From: JAPPHA01 sp963662705
Lineage (GTDB): Bacteria; Pseudomonadota; Alphaproteobacteria; Rhodobacterales; Rhodobacteraceae
DNA: 64,000 nucleotides
Reading direction: 5' to 3'
Assembly: GCA_963662705.2 (NCBI GenBank)
Contig: OY759767.1
Coordinates: 3,100,001 to 3,164,000, forward strand
Below are positions 43,723-53,510 of the stretch, piece after piece; the first letter of the stretch is position 1; each line of letters opens with the position of its first letter. The notes under the pieces were generated by a model. The model was not told the origin of the DNA. It ran no database searches and worked only from the letters and a program-made list of their open reading frames with translations. Both the position numbers and the translations under genes were made by a program.

Positions 43723-44191
43723 GTCGTCGAATCCCTTGTTCCTGTTGGCGCAAGGCAGGTGTCCAGCTGCCTCCGGATTGGAAAACCCTTGGGCGACATT
43801 CAGTTGCCTTCCCCAGGGCCTCCCTGCGGCCTGCGTTTCATTCCCTCCAACGGTCGTTGTCAAGAGCCGTCGCGTGCCGTTTCGCCGGAAGCGGGCCGTC
43901 GCGGTGGTTTCGGAAGGGATCGGATCGTTTCAAAACAGGCCGGGGAAACGACACGGTACCGGATTTTCCCGACGGCCCCGGCACCGACCCGATCGCGCCT
44001 CCTGACGTATCGTTGCCGCGAGAACGGAAAGATCCGTTCGGCGATGCCTGTGCCGAAGGCACGGCGATGCCGGTATTTCGAGGCTCATGCCCGCCGTCAT
44101 CAGGCGCTTGTTTGCGTGCGAGACAAGTTTATAAGCAACGCGGTCTCGTGCCCCCGGCCGGAATGTGCGCAACAGGAGACGTCGCCAGCAA
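43723..44191. other. Divergent promoter region of aspS and carB
   Basis: About 470 bases with no recognised gene. A six-base inverted repeat CGAGAC/GTCTCG (44119-44124 and 44143-44148) with an AT-rich centre lies 43 bases upstream of carB and could be an operator or leader hairpin. Nothing else was identified. Confidence 0.4.
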
Positions 44192-47100
44192 ATGCCGAAA
44201 CGTACTGATCTAGAATCGATCATGGTCATCGGCGCCGGACCAATCGTTATCGGGCAGGCATGCGAGTTCGACTACTCCGGCACCCAGGCCTGCAAGGCCC
44301 TGCGCGAGGAGGGATACCGGCTGATCCTGGTCAATTCGAATCCGGCAACCATCATGACGGACCCGGAGACAGCGGATGCCACTTACGTTGAGCCGGTCAC
44401 GCCGGAAACCGTCGAGAAAATCATTGCCATCGAGCGTCCGGACGCACTTCTGCCGACAATGGGCGGACAAACTGGACTGAATACCGCTCTCGAGGTCGAC
44501 GATCGCGGGATCCTGGAAAAATTCGGGGTCGAACTGATCGGCGCGCGGCGGGAGGCCATCGAAAAGGCCGAAAATCGGCAGAAGTTTCGCGAAGCGATGG
44601 CACGCATCGGAATCGAAAGCCCGCGTGCATCGATTGCCCACTCGCTGGACGAAGCCATGGCAGCGATCGACGTCGTCGGACTGCCGGCTATCGTTCGTCC
44701 CGCTTTCACGCTCGGAGGCACGGGGGGTGGAGTCGCGTACAATCGCAGCGAGTACGAGGAAGTATGCCGGGCCGGGCTCAGGACTTCACCGGCAGGGCAG
44801 ATCCTGATCGATGAAAGCCTGCTTGGCTGGAAGGAATTCGAGATGGAGGTCGTTCGCGACGTCGCGGACAATGCCATCATCGTCTGTTCAATCGAAAACG
44901 TCGACCCGATGGGCATTCACACGGGCGACAGCGTTACGGTCGCCCCTGCCCTTACGCTCACGGACAAGGAATACCAGCGCATGCGAAGCCTCTCGATCGA
45001 GGTACTTCGCGAAATCGGAGTCGAGACCGGCGGCTCGAACGTCCAGTGGGCCGTCAATCCCGACGACGGCCGCATGGTGATCATAGAAATGAACCCTCGC
45101 GTCTCCCGTTCTTCGGCGCTTGCGTCCAAGGCAACCGGCTTTCCGATCGCGAAAATCGCTGCGAAACTCGCGGTGGGCTATACGCTTGACGAACTCGACA
45201 ACGACATTACCGGGGTCACGCCGGCCTCCTTTGAGCCGGCGATCGACTTCGTGGTCACCAAGATCCCGCGATTCGCATTTGAAAAGTTTCCTTCGTCCGC
45301 GCCCGTCCTGACCACCGCAATGAAGTCCGTCGGCGAAGTGATGGCCGTCGGACGCACGATTCACGAGAGCATGCAAAAGGCTCTCGCGTCGACCGAATCC
45401 GGCCTGACGGGGTTTGACGAAATCCGAATCGACGGTGCACCGGATCATTCGTCGGTCATCAAGGCGCTCGCCGCGCGGACACCGGACCGCTTGCGGCTGA
45501 TCGCCCAGGCCATGCGCCACGGCGTCGACGACGACGCCATCCGCGATGTGACCTCCTTCGACCCGTGGTTCCTCGGCCGAATCCGGGAAATCGTGGATGT
45601 CGAGGAACACGTGCGCCGGGTTGGCCTTCCTCGAACCGGTCCCGGCATGAGACGCGTCAAGGCATTCGGATTTACCGACGCCCGCCTCTCGAGCTTGACG
45701 GGAATCGAAGAGGATGACGTACGCCGCCATCGATTGCGCCTCGGAGTCGAGGCCTCGTTCAAGCGGATAGATACCTGTGCGGCGGAGTTCGAGTCCCGAA
45801 CGCCCTACATGTATTCGACTTACGAATCTCCGGCCATGGAAGAGGTCGAATGCGAGTCATGGCCGACTGACCGAAAAAAGATCGTGATCCTGGGCGGCGG
45901 CCCGATCCGCATCGGACAGGGAATCGAGTTCGACTACTGTTGCTGTCATGCCTGTTTCTCGTTGTCGAAATCGGGTTTCGAGACAATCATGGTCAACTGC
46001 AACCCGGAAACCGTCAGTACGGACTATGACACTTCCGACCGCCTTTACTTTGAGCCCCTGACGCTTGAACACGTCCTGGAGATACTGAGAATCGAACGTT
46101 CCAACGGGACGCTGCTCGGGGTTATCGTGCAATTTGGCGGGCAGACGCCGCTGAAGCTGGCGCGGGCGCTCGAGGCGGAGGGAATCAGCATTCTCGGAAC
46201 TTCGCCTGACGCAATCGACCTGGCCGAAGACCGGGAAAGGTTCCAGAAACTCCTGGGCGAAATCGGCCTTCGACAACCGGACAATGTCATCGCGCGGTCT
46301 CCCGACGAAGCGATCTCGGGCGCAAGATCGCTCGGATATCCGCTAGTCATCCGCCCGTCCTACGTGCTCGGAGGACGGGCCATGGAGATCGTGCGGGACG
46401 AAGACCAGTTGAAACGGTACATTTCCGAAGCAGTCGTTGCGAGCGGTGACAGCCCGGTTCTCCTCGACAGTTTCCTGGCCGATGCCATCGAAGTCGACGT
46501 CGATGCCCTGTCGGACGGGAAGGATGTCCACATAGCCGGTGTCATGCAGCATATCGAGGAAGCCGGTGTTCATTCGGGCGACAGCGCCTGCTCCCTGCCC
46601 CCGCATTCGCTCGAACCGCCGATCGTGCGTGAACTGATGGACCAGTCGGATAAACTGGCGCGCGCACTGAAGGTCGTCGGGCTCATGAATGTCCAGTTCG
46701 CGGTCAGGGACAGCGACATCTATATCCTTGAAGTCAATCCCAGGGCATCGAGGACGGTGCCATTCGTGGCTAAGGCCGTCGGCTCGCCGATTGCGGCGAT
46801 TGCAGCACGGTTGATGGCCGGGGCCGAACTGTCCAAAATGGACCTGAAGTCCCCCGAACTGCCGTATTTCGCCGTCAAGGAAGTCGTTCTGCCGTTCAAC
46901 CGGTTTCCGGGCGTCGACACCTTGCTGGGACCGGAAATGCGTTCGACCGGTGAGGTCATGGGCATCGACAACAGCTTCGCCCGCGCGTTCCTCAAGGCCC
47001 AGATCGGGGCCGGATCCAGTTTGCCGCGGCGGGGCAACGTCTTCGTTTCGTTCCGGGATGCGGACAAGAACCGGTTGCTGGTTGACGCGGTTCGCCTTCT

Positions 47101-47473
47101 CGTTGACCTCGGGTTTCTGCTGATCGCGACCCGGGGGACCGCAGCTTTTCTCGACGCATCCGGTATTGAATGCGAGGTCGTGAGAAAGGTTCACGAAGGA
47201 AAGCCCAATATCGTTGACCGGATACTGGATCAGCAGATCGATGTGATCATGAATACCAGTGACGGCCGTCAATCGGTGCGCGACAGCCAATCCCTGCGGG
47301 CGGTCGCACTCACCGAGGGCATCCCGTATTTCACCACTGCACGGGCCGCGTACGCGGCGTCGCTGGCAATCCAGGCCAGCCAGGAAGGCGACCTCGGGGT
47401 CAAGCCCTTGCAGGCCTACCGAGGGCCTGTCGACGCACCAGGACTTTCCCTGCCGCGCACCGGCTTGCCCTGA
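44192..47473 (+). CDS. carB: Carbamoyl-phosphate synthase, large subunit
   Basis: Makes carbamoyl phosphate from bicarbonate, ammonia and two ATP for arginine and pyrimidine synthesis. The 1,093-residue protein starts MPKRTDLESIMVIGAGPIVI. It has two homologous ATP-grasp halves, with the second PreATP-grasp block at KKIVILGGGPIRIGQGIEFD, and a C-terminal MGS-like allosteric domain (NVFVSFRDADKNRLL, GFLLIATRGTAAFLDASGIE). Both halves keep their conserved blocks (RPAFTLGGTGGG, RPSYVLGGRAMEIV). The small subunit carA is not in this window. Start chosen by homology; AGGAG lies 13 bases upstream. Confidence 0.97.
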   Translation: MPKRTDLESIMVIGAGPIVIGQACEFDYSGTQACKALREEGYRLILVNSNPATIMTDPETADATYVEPVTPETVEKIIAIERPDALLPTMGGQTGLNTALEVDDRGILEKFGVELIGARREAIEKAENRQKFREAMARIGIESPRASIAHSLDEAMAAIDVVGLPAIVRPAFTLGGTGGGVAYNRSEYEEVCRAGLRTSPAGQILIDESLLGWKEFEMEVVRDVADNAIIVCSIENVDPMGIHTGDSVTVAPALTLTDKEYQRMRSLSIEVLREIGVETGGSNVQWAVNPDDGRMVIIEMNPRVSRSSALASKATGFPIAKIAAKLAVGYTLDELDNDITGVTPASFEPAIDFVVTKIPRFAFEKFPSSAPVLTTAMKSVGEVMAVGRTIHESMQKALASTESGLTGFDEIRIDGAPDHSSVIKALAARTPDRLRLIAQAMRHGVDDDAIRDVTSFDPWFLGRIREIVDVEEHVRRVGLPRTGPGMRRVKAFGFTDARLSSLTGIEEDDVRRHRLRLGVEASFKRIDTCAAEFESRTPYMYSTYESPAMEEVECESWPTDRKKIVILGGGPIRIGQGIEFDYCCCHACFSLSKSGFETIMVNCNPETVSTDYDTSDRLYFEPLTLEHVLEILRIERSNGTLLGVIVQFGGQTPLKLARALEAEGISILGTSPDAIDLAEDRERFQKLLGEIGLRQPDNVIARSPDEAISGARSLGYPLVIRPSYVLGGRAMEIVRDEDQLKRYISEAVVASGDSPVLLDSFLADAIEVDVDALSDGKDVHIAGVMQHIEEAGVHSGDSACSLPPHSLEPPIVRELMDQSDKLARALKVVGLMNVQFAVRDSDIYILEVNPRASRTVPFVAKAVGSPIAAIAARLMAGAELSKMDLKSPELPYFAVKEVVLPFNRFPGVDTLLGPEMRSTGEVMGIDNSFARAFLKAQIGAGSSLPRRGNVFVSFRDADKNRLLVDAVRLLVDLGFLLIATRGTAAFLDASGIECEVVRKVHEGKPNIVDRILDQQIDVIMNTSDGRQSVRDSQSLRAVALTEGIPYFTTARAAYAASLAIQASQEGDLGVKPLQAYRGPVDAPGLSLPRTGLP

Positions 47474-47567
47474 CGGACCTCTTCGGAGCCCAGTTCCGCC
47501 ATCCTGACAGAATTCCGTCAATCTTCGGGACCGTCGATGCGATAGAGTAAACCGGGATAATCCGAAC

Positions 47568-47633
47568 CGGTTGTTGATCGGAATCAGCAAAACCGTTTAA
47601 CGGTTGTTGATCGGAATCAGCAAAACCGTTTAA
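47568..47633. repeat. 33-base perfect tandem duplication upstream of tdk
   Basis: Two identical adjacent 33-base copies (47568-47600 and 47601-47633), each beginning CGGTTGTTGATCGG. The junction creates a seven-base palindrome AACCGTT-T-AACGGTT at 47591-47605. It ends 16 bases before the tdk start, inside the leader, so it could affect translation or operator copy number. Confidence 0.9.
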
Positions 47634-47649
47634 CCAACAAGGGAGTCAA

Positions 47650-48237
47650 ATGGCGAAACTCTATTTTCACTACGCGACAATGAACGCCGGAAAGTCGACT
47701 CTGCTCCTGCAGGCATCCTACAACTACAGGGAGCGGGGAATGGAAACCTGTCTCCTGACCTCCGAGGCCGACGACCGGGGCCAGCCGAACCAAATCCTGT
47801 CACGGATCGGGATCGAGAACAGGTCGGATTCCTTCGGAGAATCGACCGACCTTTTCGCGTTGGTCGAACGCCGCATGAACAGGAGTTCGCTGGCGTGCGT
47901 CTTCGTTGACGAGGCCCAGTTCCTGACCAGGGAGCAGGTGTGGCAACTCGCACGTGTGGCCGACGATCTCCTGATTCCCGTCATGTGCTATGGGCTCCGG
48001 GTTGACTTTCGAGGGAAGCTTTTTCCCGGTTCCGCGGAACTTCTCGCCATCGCCGACGATCTGCGCGAATGCAGAACCATTTGTTTTTGCGGGAAAAAGG
48101 CGACCATGGTCGTACGTCAGGACGCGGAAGGCAATGTCCTGACGGAAGGCGAACAGATACAGATCGGCGGGAATGAGACCTATACGTCGCTTTGCCGCCG
48201 ACACTGGCGGGAAGCAGTCGGCGATTTCCTTGAGTGA
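47650..48237 (+). CDS. tdk: Thymidine kinase
   Basis: Type II thymidine kinase of the nucleotide salvage pathway, 195 residues. The P-loop is NAGKSTLLLQASYNY, the DNA-like hydrolysis motif is FVDEAQFLT with the catalytic Glu, and the zinc-binding lasso domain has CFCGKKATMVVR and later SLCRRHW. TEGEQIQIGGNETYTSLC is the thymidine-contacting lasso. All functional residues are present. It lies 176 bases after carB on the same strand. Confidence 0.97.
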   Translation: MAKLYFHYATMNAGKSTLLLQASYNYRERGMETCLLTSEADDRGQPNQILSRIGIENRSDSFGESTDLFALVERRMNRSSLACVFVDEAQFLTREQVWQLARVADDLLIPVMCYGLRVDFRGKLFPGSAELLAIADDLRECRTICFCGKKATMVVRQDAEGNVLTEGEQIQIGGNETYTSLCRRHWREAVGDFLE

Positions 48238-48719
48238 ACCGGGAATCACGCTGGCTTCGCATCGAGACGGGCCCGGGCCAGCTTGTACCGTCCGCCGAAT
48301 TCTACCGGTATGACCGGCAGAACATCGATTCACCCGGTCCGAAACATTTCCGGCCGGTGCGCTGTCATCAGCATCAACAGGACGTTGGGATCGGCAATGG
48401 CACTGGTAACGGAACAAGTTGTGTTCTAGACGACAATGCCTGCATCGCACGCTGCGAGACCGGCGACAAGGCTGTTCCGACCCCGCAATTTCCCAGGTTT
48501 CGACACTCTCTTGGCCATTCGCTGAACGTGGAGGCGCTAGGCTGTGTCGCCGTGCATCGGAAAGACCCCGTCGAAAGCATCGTGCACGCGGGGCACGCAC
48601 TGTTTTCAAGACGCTGCCGAGCCATTTCGAACGTTTACGTCCGTGGTCCGGGACGCCGTCGAAACCGCGGCCGCGGGTACCGGCCTTGTTGTTTGGATCG
48701 AAGGTCGCGCTGCGTCACA
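48238..48719. other. Region between tdk and csaA, no gene recognised
   Basis: About 480 bases. A long plus-strand frame crosses it and runs into csaA in antisense, but its sequence matches no family I know and shows no ribosome-binding site. It may hold a terminator region or decayed sequence. Confidence 0.45.
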
Positions 48720-49067
48720 TCAATGCAGCCTGCTGCCGGGCTGCACGTCCCGATCAGGTGCGACAAGAATGACTTCATCGTCACTGTCGAGAACGCCCAA
48801 CACGAGCACTTCCGAGCGAACAGGTCCAACCTGCCTGGCGGGAAGGTTGACGACGGCAAGAACCAGTCGTCCGGTCAACGCTCCGGGAGAATACCGTACC
48901 GCAATTCCGGCCGAAGACCCGCGCTCACCGAATTCCGGCCCAAAGTCGATTCTCAAGCGGCAGGATGGCTTGCGGGCTTCCGGAAAGGGCTCTGCCCGTA
49001 CGATCCTGCCCACCCTGATGTCGACTTTCATGAAGTCTTCAATGGTGATTTGCGGTTCCTTCCTCAC
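48720..49067 (-). CDS. csaA: tRNA-binding domain protein, CsaA-like
   Basis: A 115-residue homodimeric OB-fold protein related to the tRNA-binding domain of MetRS. ITIEDFMKVDIRVGRIVRAE and PEARKPSCRLRIDFGPEFG are family hallmarks. YSPGALTGRLVLAVVNLPAR and SEVLVLGVLDSDDEVILVAP complete the fold. CsaA acts as an export-related chaperone in Bacillus; its role in Proteobacteria is unclear. It follows proC by 58 bases on the same strand and is probably co-transcribed with ybjN-proC. Confidence 0.9.
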   Translation of the reverse strand: MRKEPQITIEDFMKVDIRVGRIVRAEPFPEARKPSCRLRIDFGPEFGERGSSAGIAVRYSPGALTGRLVLAVVNLPARQVGPVRSEVLVLGVLDSDDEVILVAPDRDVQPGSRLH

Positions 49068-49125
49068 GGCGCGCTCCCGTTCATCAAACCTGGACGATCA
49101 ACTGTTCTCGAACGGGCAACCGGTT

Positions 49126-49950
49126 TCATCCGCCAAGTTCCCGGCTGCGCGCTTCCGCGGCTTCGACGGCCCGATCCATGAGTGCCGTCAATCCCGACCC
49201 TTCCTCAAGCAAGACGTCGAGCGCGGCTGCAGTTGTCCCATTCGGAGACGTGACATCGTTGCGCAGCTGTTCCGGGCTCCGCGCCGAACCGCTCGCCAGG
49301 GTCGCCGCTCCGAACACGGTCAACATGGCAAGGTCCAGGGACATCTTTTCGGACAGGCCTCGCCTCTCGCCCGCCTCGGCCAGCGCCTCGATCAGGAGAA
49401 ACACGTAGGCCGGTCCCGAGCCTGAAATCGCCGTTACGACGTCCATGTCGTCTTCAGACCGGACCCGCACTGTCGCGCCGACGGCGTCGAGCAGCATGGT
49501 CGCTGTTTCCAAGTGATGTTCATCAACATTCCCGTTGCCGATGATCGCGGTTATCCCCTGCCCGATGGCGGCCGGCGTGTTGGGCATTGCCCGGATGACC
49601 GGGGTCCTGCCGGCGAATGCAGCTTCGAATCGCGCGATTCTGACGCCAGCCGCGATCGATAGGATCAGGGTACCGCGCAGATCAAGACCCGCCAGGTTCT
49701 CGAGCGCGGGATCCATCGTTTGCGGCTTGACCGCAATGACGCAGACCGAAGGATTTCGGATCACTGGCGGATTGACGGCGAGTTCCCTCTCATTGGAGAT
49801 CGACATTAGCCATTCGGACGGAAATGGCTCAATGATCTGAATCCTGTCCGGACCTATTCCGGATTCCAGCCAGCCGTCGAGCAGGGCCGAACCCATCTTG
49901 CCACACCCGCACAAAAGGATGCGGGTCTCGGAACCACTACCAGCCGTCAT
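49126..49950 (-). CDS. proC: Pyrroline-5-carboxylate reductase
   Basis: Final enzyme of proline synthesis, reducing pyrroline-5-carboxylate with NAD(P)H; 274 residues. The dinucleotide-binding loop is ILLCGCGKMGSALLDGW. VIRAMPNTPAAIGQGITAI is the substrate region, and SGSGPAYVFLLIEALAEAG with DVTSPNGTTAAALDVL are the C-terminal dimerisation and catalytic segments. Start at 49950 is by homology; the frame opens further upstream to 50004, overlapping ybjN. The order ybjN-proC-csaA is common in Alphaproteobacteria. Confidence 0.94.
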   Translation of the reverse strand: MTAGSGSETRILLCGCGKMGSALLDGWLESGIGPDRIQIIEPFPSEWLMSISNERELAVNPPVIRNPSVCVIAVKPQTMDPALENLAGLDLRGTLILSIAAGVRIARFEAAFAGRTPVIRAMPNTPAAIGQGITAIIGNGNVDEHHLETATMLLDAVGATVRVRSEDDMDVVTAISGSGPAYVFLLIEALAEAGERRGLSEKMSLDLAMLTVFGAATLASGSARSPEQLRNDVTSPNGTTAAALDVLLEEGSGLTALMDRAVEAAEARSRELGG

Positions 49951-49990
49951 CTGCGACAACAAAACTCCGGATTCGTGAATGCGACGAAAG

Positions 49991-50494
49991 TCACGCGCAA
50001 CCACTCACGTCGGTAATCGCCAGCTCCAGTGCCTCATCCGGGGACTTTCCGGCACGGCACGTAAGTTGGAACGCGGGATAATACTGCTCGCAGGTCGCAA
50101 CAGATCTTGTGACGATCGCGTCGACCTGCTCCATGGTTGCCATGGCTCCTTCGCACAACAGCAGTCCATAGCGGAAGACAACGGCCGACAGCCCGGGACA
50201 GTGGCTGAAGGAGCCGGTCCAGCAACGATCGTTTGCAAGACCGATCAATTCGCGCAGAGCCGCGTGACGTATCTTCGGCGGGTTCAAATCGAACGAGCAA
50301 AGCAGCCGCAACGTCTCGTCGGCGTGAGACATGACCAGGGTTACTGCATAATGCCTCCACTGACCTGCCACGACGAAGTTGATTTGATCGTCGTCGACGC
50401 GATCAAATTCCCAGTCATTGTTCTCGGCGAGATCTTCTGCCAGATCTATGGGGCCCAGGATTTCCCATTCAATCCACGTGGCTTCACTGTACAT
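49991..50494 (-). CDS. YbjN domain-containing protein
   Basis: A 167-residue protein of the YbjN (type III secretion chaperone-like) fold. It begins MYSEATWIEWEILGPIDLAE; WEFDRVDDDQINFVVAGQWR and LRLLCSFDLNPPKIRHAALR are family features, with LANDRCWTGSFSHCPG near the centre. Proteins of this family are linked to stress and motility phenotypes in enterobacteria, but no biochemical role is known. Start at 50494 has AGGA five bases upstream. It is the first gene of the ybjN-proC-csaA group. Confidence 0.85.
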   Translation of the reverse strand: MYSEATWIEWEILGPIDLAEDLAENNDWEFDRVDDDQINFVVAGQWRHYAVTLVMSHADETLRLLCSFDLNPPKIRHAALRELIGLANDRCWTGSFSHCPGLSAVVFRYGLLLCEGAMATMEQVDAIVTRSVATCEQYYPAFQLTCRAGKSPDEALELAITDVSGCA

Positions 50495-51118
50495 GCGTCC
50501 TGACCGCCTCCGGCCTTGTAACCGTTCCGGCGATTTATGCCACATGTTGTCGAAGGCCACAACGGTTTGACGCGGCATGGCAGGTACACCCTACATCTTG
50601 CCGTACTGACGGTATCTTGCTGTGAGTTCTGCAACAGGATCCGTGAACATTCCGCCGTCGTCAGGCCATGGATTGTTCACGTACAGCGACTCCATGGTTT
50701 CGAGTTACACCGCACCGGATATCGCCCAGGCGACCAGAAATGTTCGTCTGATTGCTCACTATTGTTCTGGTTACCTGATTGAGATGGCCGCCGCTCAGTT
50801 CAGCAGATACATCGATATCGTGCGGCAAGGCGGCGCCGGTTAGCCCTGAGGATACCAGGATCCATGCCAGTATAGGGCCTGCGAATCGTGAAACGGCACC
50901 GAAATTCCTCAGCAGGGAATTCTGCCCCCGGAACCGTCGCTCATTGAGCGAACAATGCCTGCGATGATTCCGCATCCGTTCGCATGCTCGATATTGGACG
51001 CAACGGCAGTATCGCTGCAGACGGAAATTGAATGCACGCAGGCTGTCGGCACTTGTGGAGGCATAATCCCTCAGGATCGCTCTCCGGCACGGGCCTTGTC
51101 TCGGGAATGCCGCAGGCG
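50495..51118. other. Region between gloA and ybjN, no gene recognised
   Basis: About 620 bases. Overlapping short frames on both strands (around 50622-50843 and 50661-50975) show no homology I recognise. The right part should carry the promoter of ybjN-proC-csaA on the minus strand. Confidence 0.45.
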
Positions 51119-51559
51119 TCAGTCCGGGGGCTCATTGGCCAGATGGGTCAGAATCGATTCGTTCAACTCAACCTTGTAGCCGTCAGGATCTTCGCAGAAG
51201 GCAATCACGCGGGTGCCATTTTTCATCGGTCCCGGCGGCCTCGTGATCCTGACACCAGCGGCCGCGAGATCCGCGCAGGCCTTGTAGACGTCGGGAGTCT
51301 CTATGCAGATATGGCCCCAGGAATTGCCCATCTCGTAGGGCTCCCGCTGATCCCAGTTGGCGGTCAACTCAAGTGCCGGAAACTCCGCCTCCGGACCGTA
51401 TCCTATGAATGTGTTGGTGAACCTCCCCCCGGGATAATCCGTGCGGCGCAGCACTTTCATGCCCAGGATTCCGCAATAGAATTCGATCGATCTGTCCGTA
51501 TCCATCACGCGCATCATGGTGTGTGCAAGGCGAAAACCCTTGGTGATGTCGTCGCTCAT
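51119..51559 (-). CDS. gloA: Lactoylglutathione lyase (glyoxalase I)
   Basis: Metal-dependent isomerisation of the methylglyoxal-glutathione hemithioacetal. The 146-residue protein has the four metal ligands in order: His in FRLAHTMMRVMD, Glu in FPALELTANWD, His in GNSWGHICIETPD and Glu in DGYKVELNES. FYCGILGMKVLRRTDYPGGR is typical. The start at 51559 (MSDDITKG) follows AAGGAGG by 11 bases; an in-frame TTG lies at 51583. It begins 17 bases after the Rieske gene, so the two are likely co-transcribed. Confidence 0.95.
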   Translation of the reverse strand: MSDDITKGFRLAHTMMRVMDTDRSIEFYCGILGMKVLRRTDYPGGRFTNTFIGYGPEAEFPALELTANWDQREPYEMGNSWGHICIETPDVYKACADLAAAGVRITRPPGPMKNGTRVIAFCEDPDGYKVELNESILTHLANEPPD

Positions 51560-51576
51560 TTTCCCGGTTTCCTCCT

Positions 51577-52686
51577 TCAACAATTGCCGGCGACGACGAC
51601 ATCGCGTGCCACCCTTTCCTGAAACGCGCGCACGCTGTCTTCCCAGACGGGAGAGAGCACGCCACCTTCCCTTGAAATGTCCGAGGCCCGCCCGAGTTGA
51701 AGCCGTTCAGTCATCTCGTGATCTTCCTTGTGTACATCCCACCAGAGCTTCTTCAGCCCCCGGATCTCGTCTTCCGAAAGGGTCTGGCCCTCGGTGGTGT
51801 ACAGCGCGCGTTTTTGCATCACGGTGCAGGGGCCAGTAGGGATGTTGAGATAGGCGCCCAACTGGTCGGGAAAGTACCGGCCCAGTATGAAATTCGGATA
51901 CAATGTCAAAAATCGAGAACTGACACCGAGGCTTCCCGAAGTGCCGATCTCTTCTTCCAGATCCACCGCGCTACCCAGGCAGTTGCCGTCAATGATCGTA
52001 TAGTGAGCCGAAAGCGGCTGGTCCGTGGTCGAGGAATGCACGAATTGCACGTGATACGGTTCAATGAAGTTCTCCATGATGAACTTCCAGTTGCAGGCAA
52101 TCTCGCCGAAATCGAGCACGCCAATGCAATCGATCCTGTTCCACTCGATCCCGTCGAGACGACCGGTCAAGGAGGCGGCGTAATCCTCGAAAGGTCCGGC
52201 GCCGCCGCCGATATTGACGAAGATCCAGTCGTTCCAGACATGCGTGCGCACCGGAACCAGGCTGTTTTCTTCCTTGTCGAATCCTTCCGCGGTATGCTCG
52301 TTGGTCCCACCGAAATGCGGCGAGGCGCGAAGTCGGCCGTTCAGGTCGTAGGCCCAGGCATGATACGGGCAACGGATGAGCTTGCCGACGTTTCTCGGCG
52401 TATCGACCAGCATCAGGCACCGGTGCCGGCAGACGTTGTGGAAGGCTCTGATCTCGCCTCCCGAATTGCGCACGAGCAGGAGCGGATGCCCGGCGAGCGT
52501 CACCGGCACCGCATCGCCGGCAGTTTCCAGTTCATGCGCAAACCCGACACACACCCAGTTCCTGACGAAGACCGAACCGCGTTCGGCATTCCAGAAGCTC
52601 GAATCCACATAGGCTTGCGCGGGCAGCCCGCGCCGCGGCCTGGTTTCCGCAAAAAAGGGTTTCAACAGCGTCTCGATTTCACTCAT
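51577..52686 (-). CDS. Rieske-type ring-hydroxylating/demethylating oxygenase, large subunit
   Basis: A 369-residue non-heme iron oxygenase. The Rieske [2Fe-2S] ligands are CRHRC and CPYHAWAYDLNG (CxH and CxxH). The mononuclear iron site lies in NFIEPYHVQFVHSST. The pattern, including GRLRASPHFGGT, resembles large subunits that demethylate quaternary amines such as glycine betaine (GbcA) or hydroxylate carnitine, rather than classical aromatic dioxygenases. Its reductase partner is not next to it. Given soxBDAG and a dimethylglycine-dehydrogenase-like gene in this window, an N-demethylase role is attractive but inferred. Confidence 0.82.
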   Translation of the reverse strand: MSEIETLLKPFFAETRPRRGLPAQAYVDSSFWNAERGSVFVRNWVCVGFAHELETAGDAVPVTLAGHPLLLVRNSGGEIRAFHNVCRHRCLMLVDTPRNVGKLIRCPYHAWAYDLNGRLRASPHFGGTNEHTAEGFDKEENSLVPVRTHVWNDWIFVNIGGGAGPFEDYAASLTGRLDGIEWNRIDCIGVLDFGEIACNWKFIMENFIEPYHVQFVHSSTTDQPLSAHYTIIDGNCLGSAVDLEEEIGTSGSLGVSSRFLTLYPNFILGRYFPDQLGAYLNIPTGPCTVMQKRALYTTEGQTLSEDEIRGLKKLWWDVHKEDHEMTERLQLGRASDISREGGVLSPVWEDSVRAFQERVARDVVVAGNC

Positions 52687-53510
52687 CCGGCTTCGCGCTG
52701 GGCAACCTGCCGATCTGGGCAGAAAGGAAAGCGCGCTCCCTTGTTGATACCACGGCGATGGCGTGGCTGACGGTGGACGGAACGCCCGGCGGCTCCTGGC
52801 AGGAGGAACACTTTGCCGCTGCAGGCAAAAAATTCATGCGCACGCTTCCGGTTTGCTGAGCAGTACACCAAGGTGAAAGAAACGATGAGGGGTCATGCTC
52901 CGGCCTTTTCATGCTCGCAAGTTCACATGCGCCGAGGCCGGCTCCGGCGCCCTTCTCGACGACCTTGAAAACGGAATTGCAAACAATGAAAATGCACTGC
53001 CCGAAATCTCCCGAAACCGGAGTTTCCCGGATCCGGTTATTCGGAGGCGGCCAGTACCCCGGATCATCCCGCAGGGGCTCCACTCTTGGGCATCGTGCCA
53101 CCGCCACGTGAGCGTTCATCTTTCCTGCTCTTCGCAACGAAATTGACAGGAGGAGTAGCGCCATCGATCGGTAGGCAGTACATCATGCTAACGGTCCGCG
53201 GCAAGCGCATGACCCTGCTCCAAAGTCCGGATGATCTGTCCCCTTCAGGGATGATATTGTTTTCGTTCGGGAGCGCAACACCCCGAAATCAGCCAAATCC
53301 GGCCCGGACTAGTAACGCTGTCCACCGTTCCCGGCTCGGGTGAGCGGTTGCGGTCGTTGACGGCGACTACCAAAGTCCGTGGGTTAACTTGTGGTGATTG
53401 GTGTCATAGGCTGACTCTTGCAGGCTTTTCTCATGACCCTTCCATGTGGCCGTACGAACCCGTTGCGGAAATCACGCCGCTAGAACCCACGGAATTTGGC
53501 GGTTCCCGGG
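52687..53510. other. Region upstream of the Rieske gene, no gene recognised
   Basis: About 820 bases without a recognised gene. Short frames around 52695-52857 on the plus strand (WLTVDGTPGGSWQEEHF) look protein-like but have no start and no match I can name; they may be a gene fragment. The left part should carry the Rieske promoter. Confidence 0.4.

Noticed and set aside
46343..47590. 415-codon minus-strand frame
   Set aside because: Antisense to carB, which is intact and conserved.
48234..49181. 315-codon plus-strand frame after tdk
   Set aside because: Its right half is antisense to csaA and the left half has no recognisable content or translation signal.
51697..52770. 357-codon plus-strand frame
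   Set aside because: Antisense to the Rieske oxygenase; no ribosome-binding site or family match.
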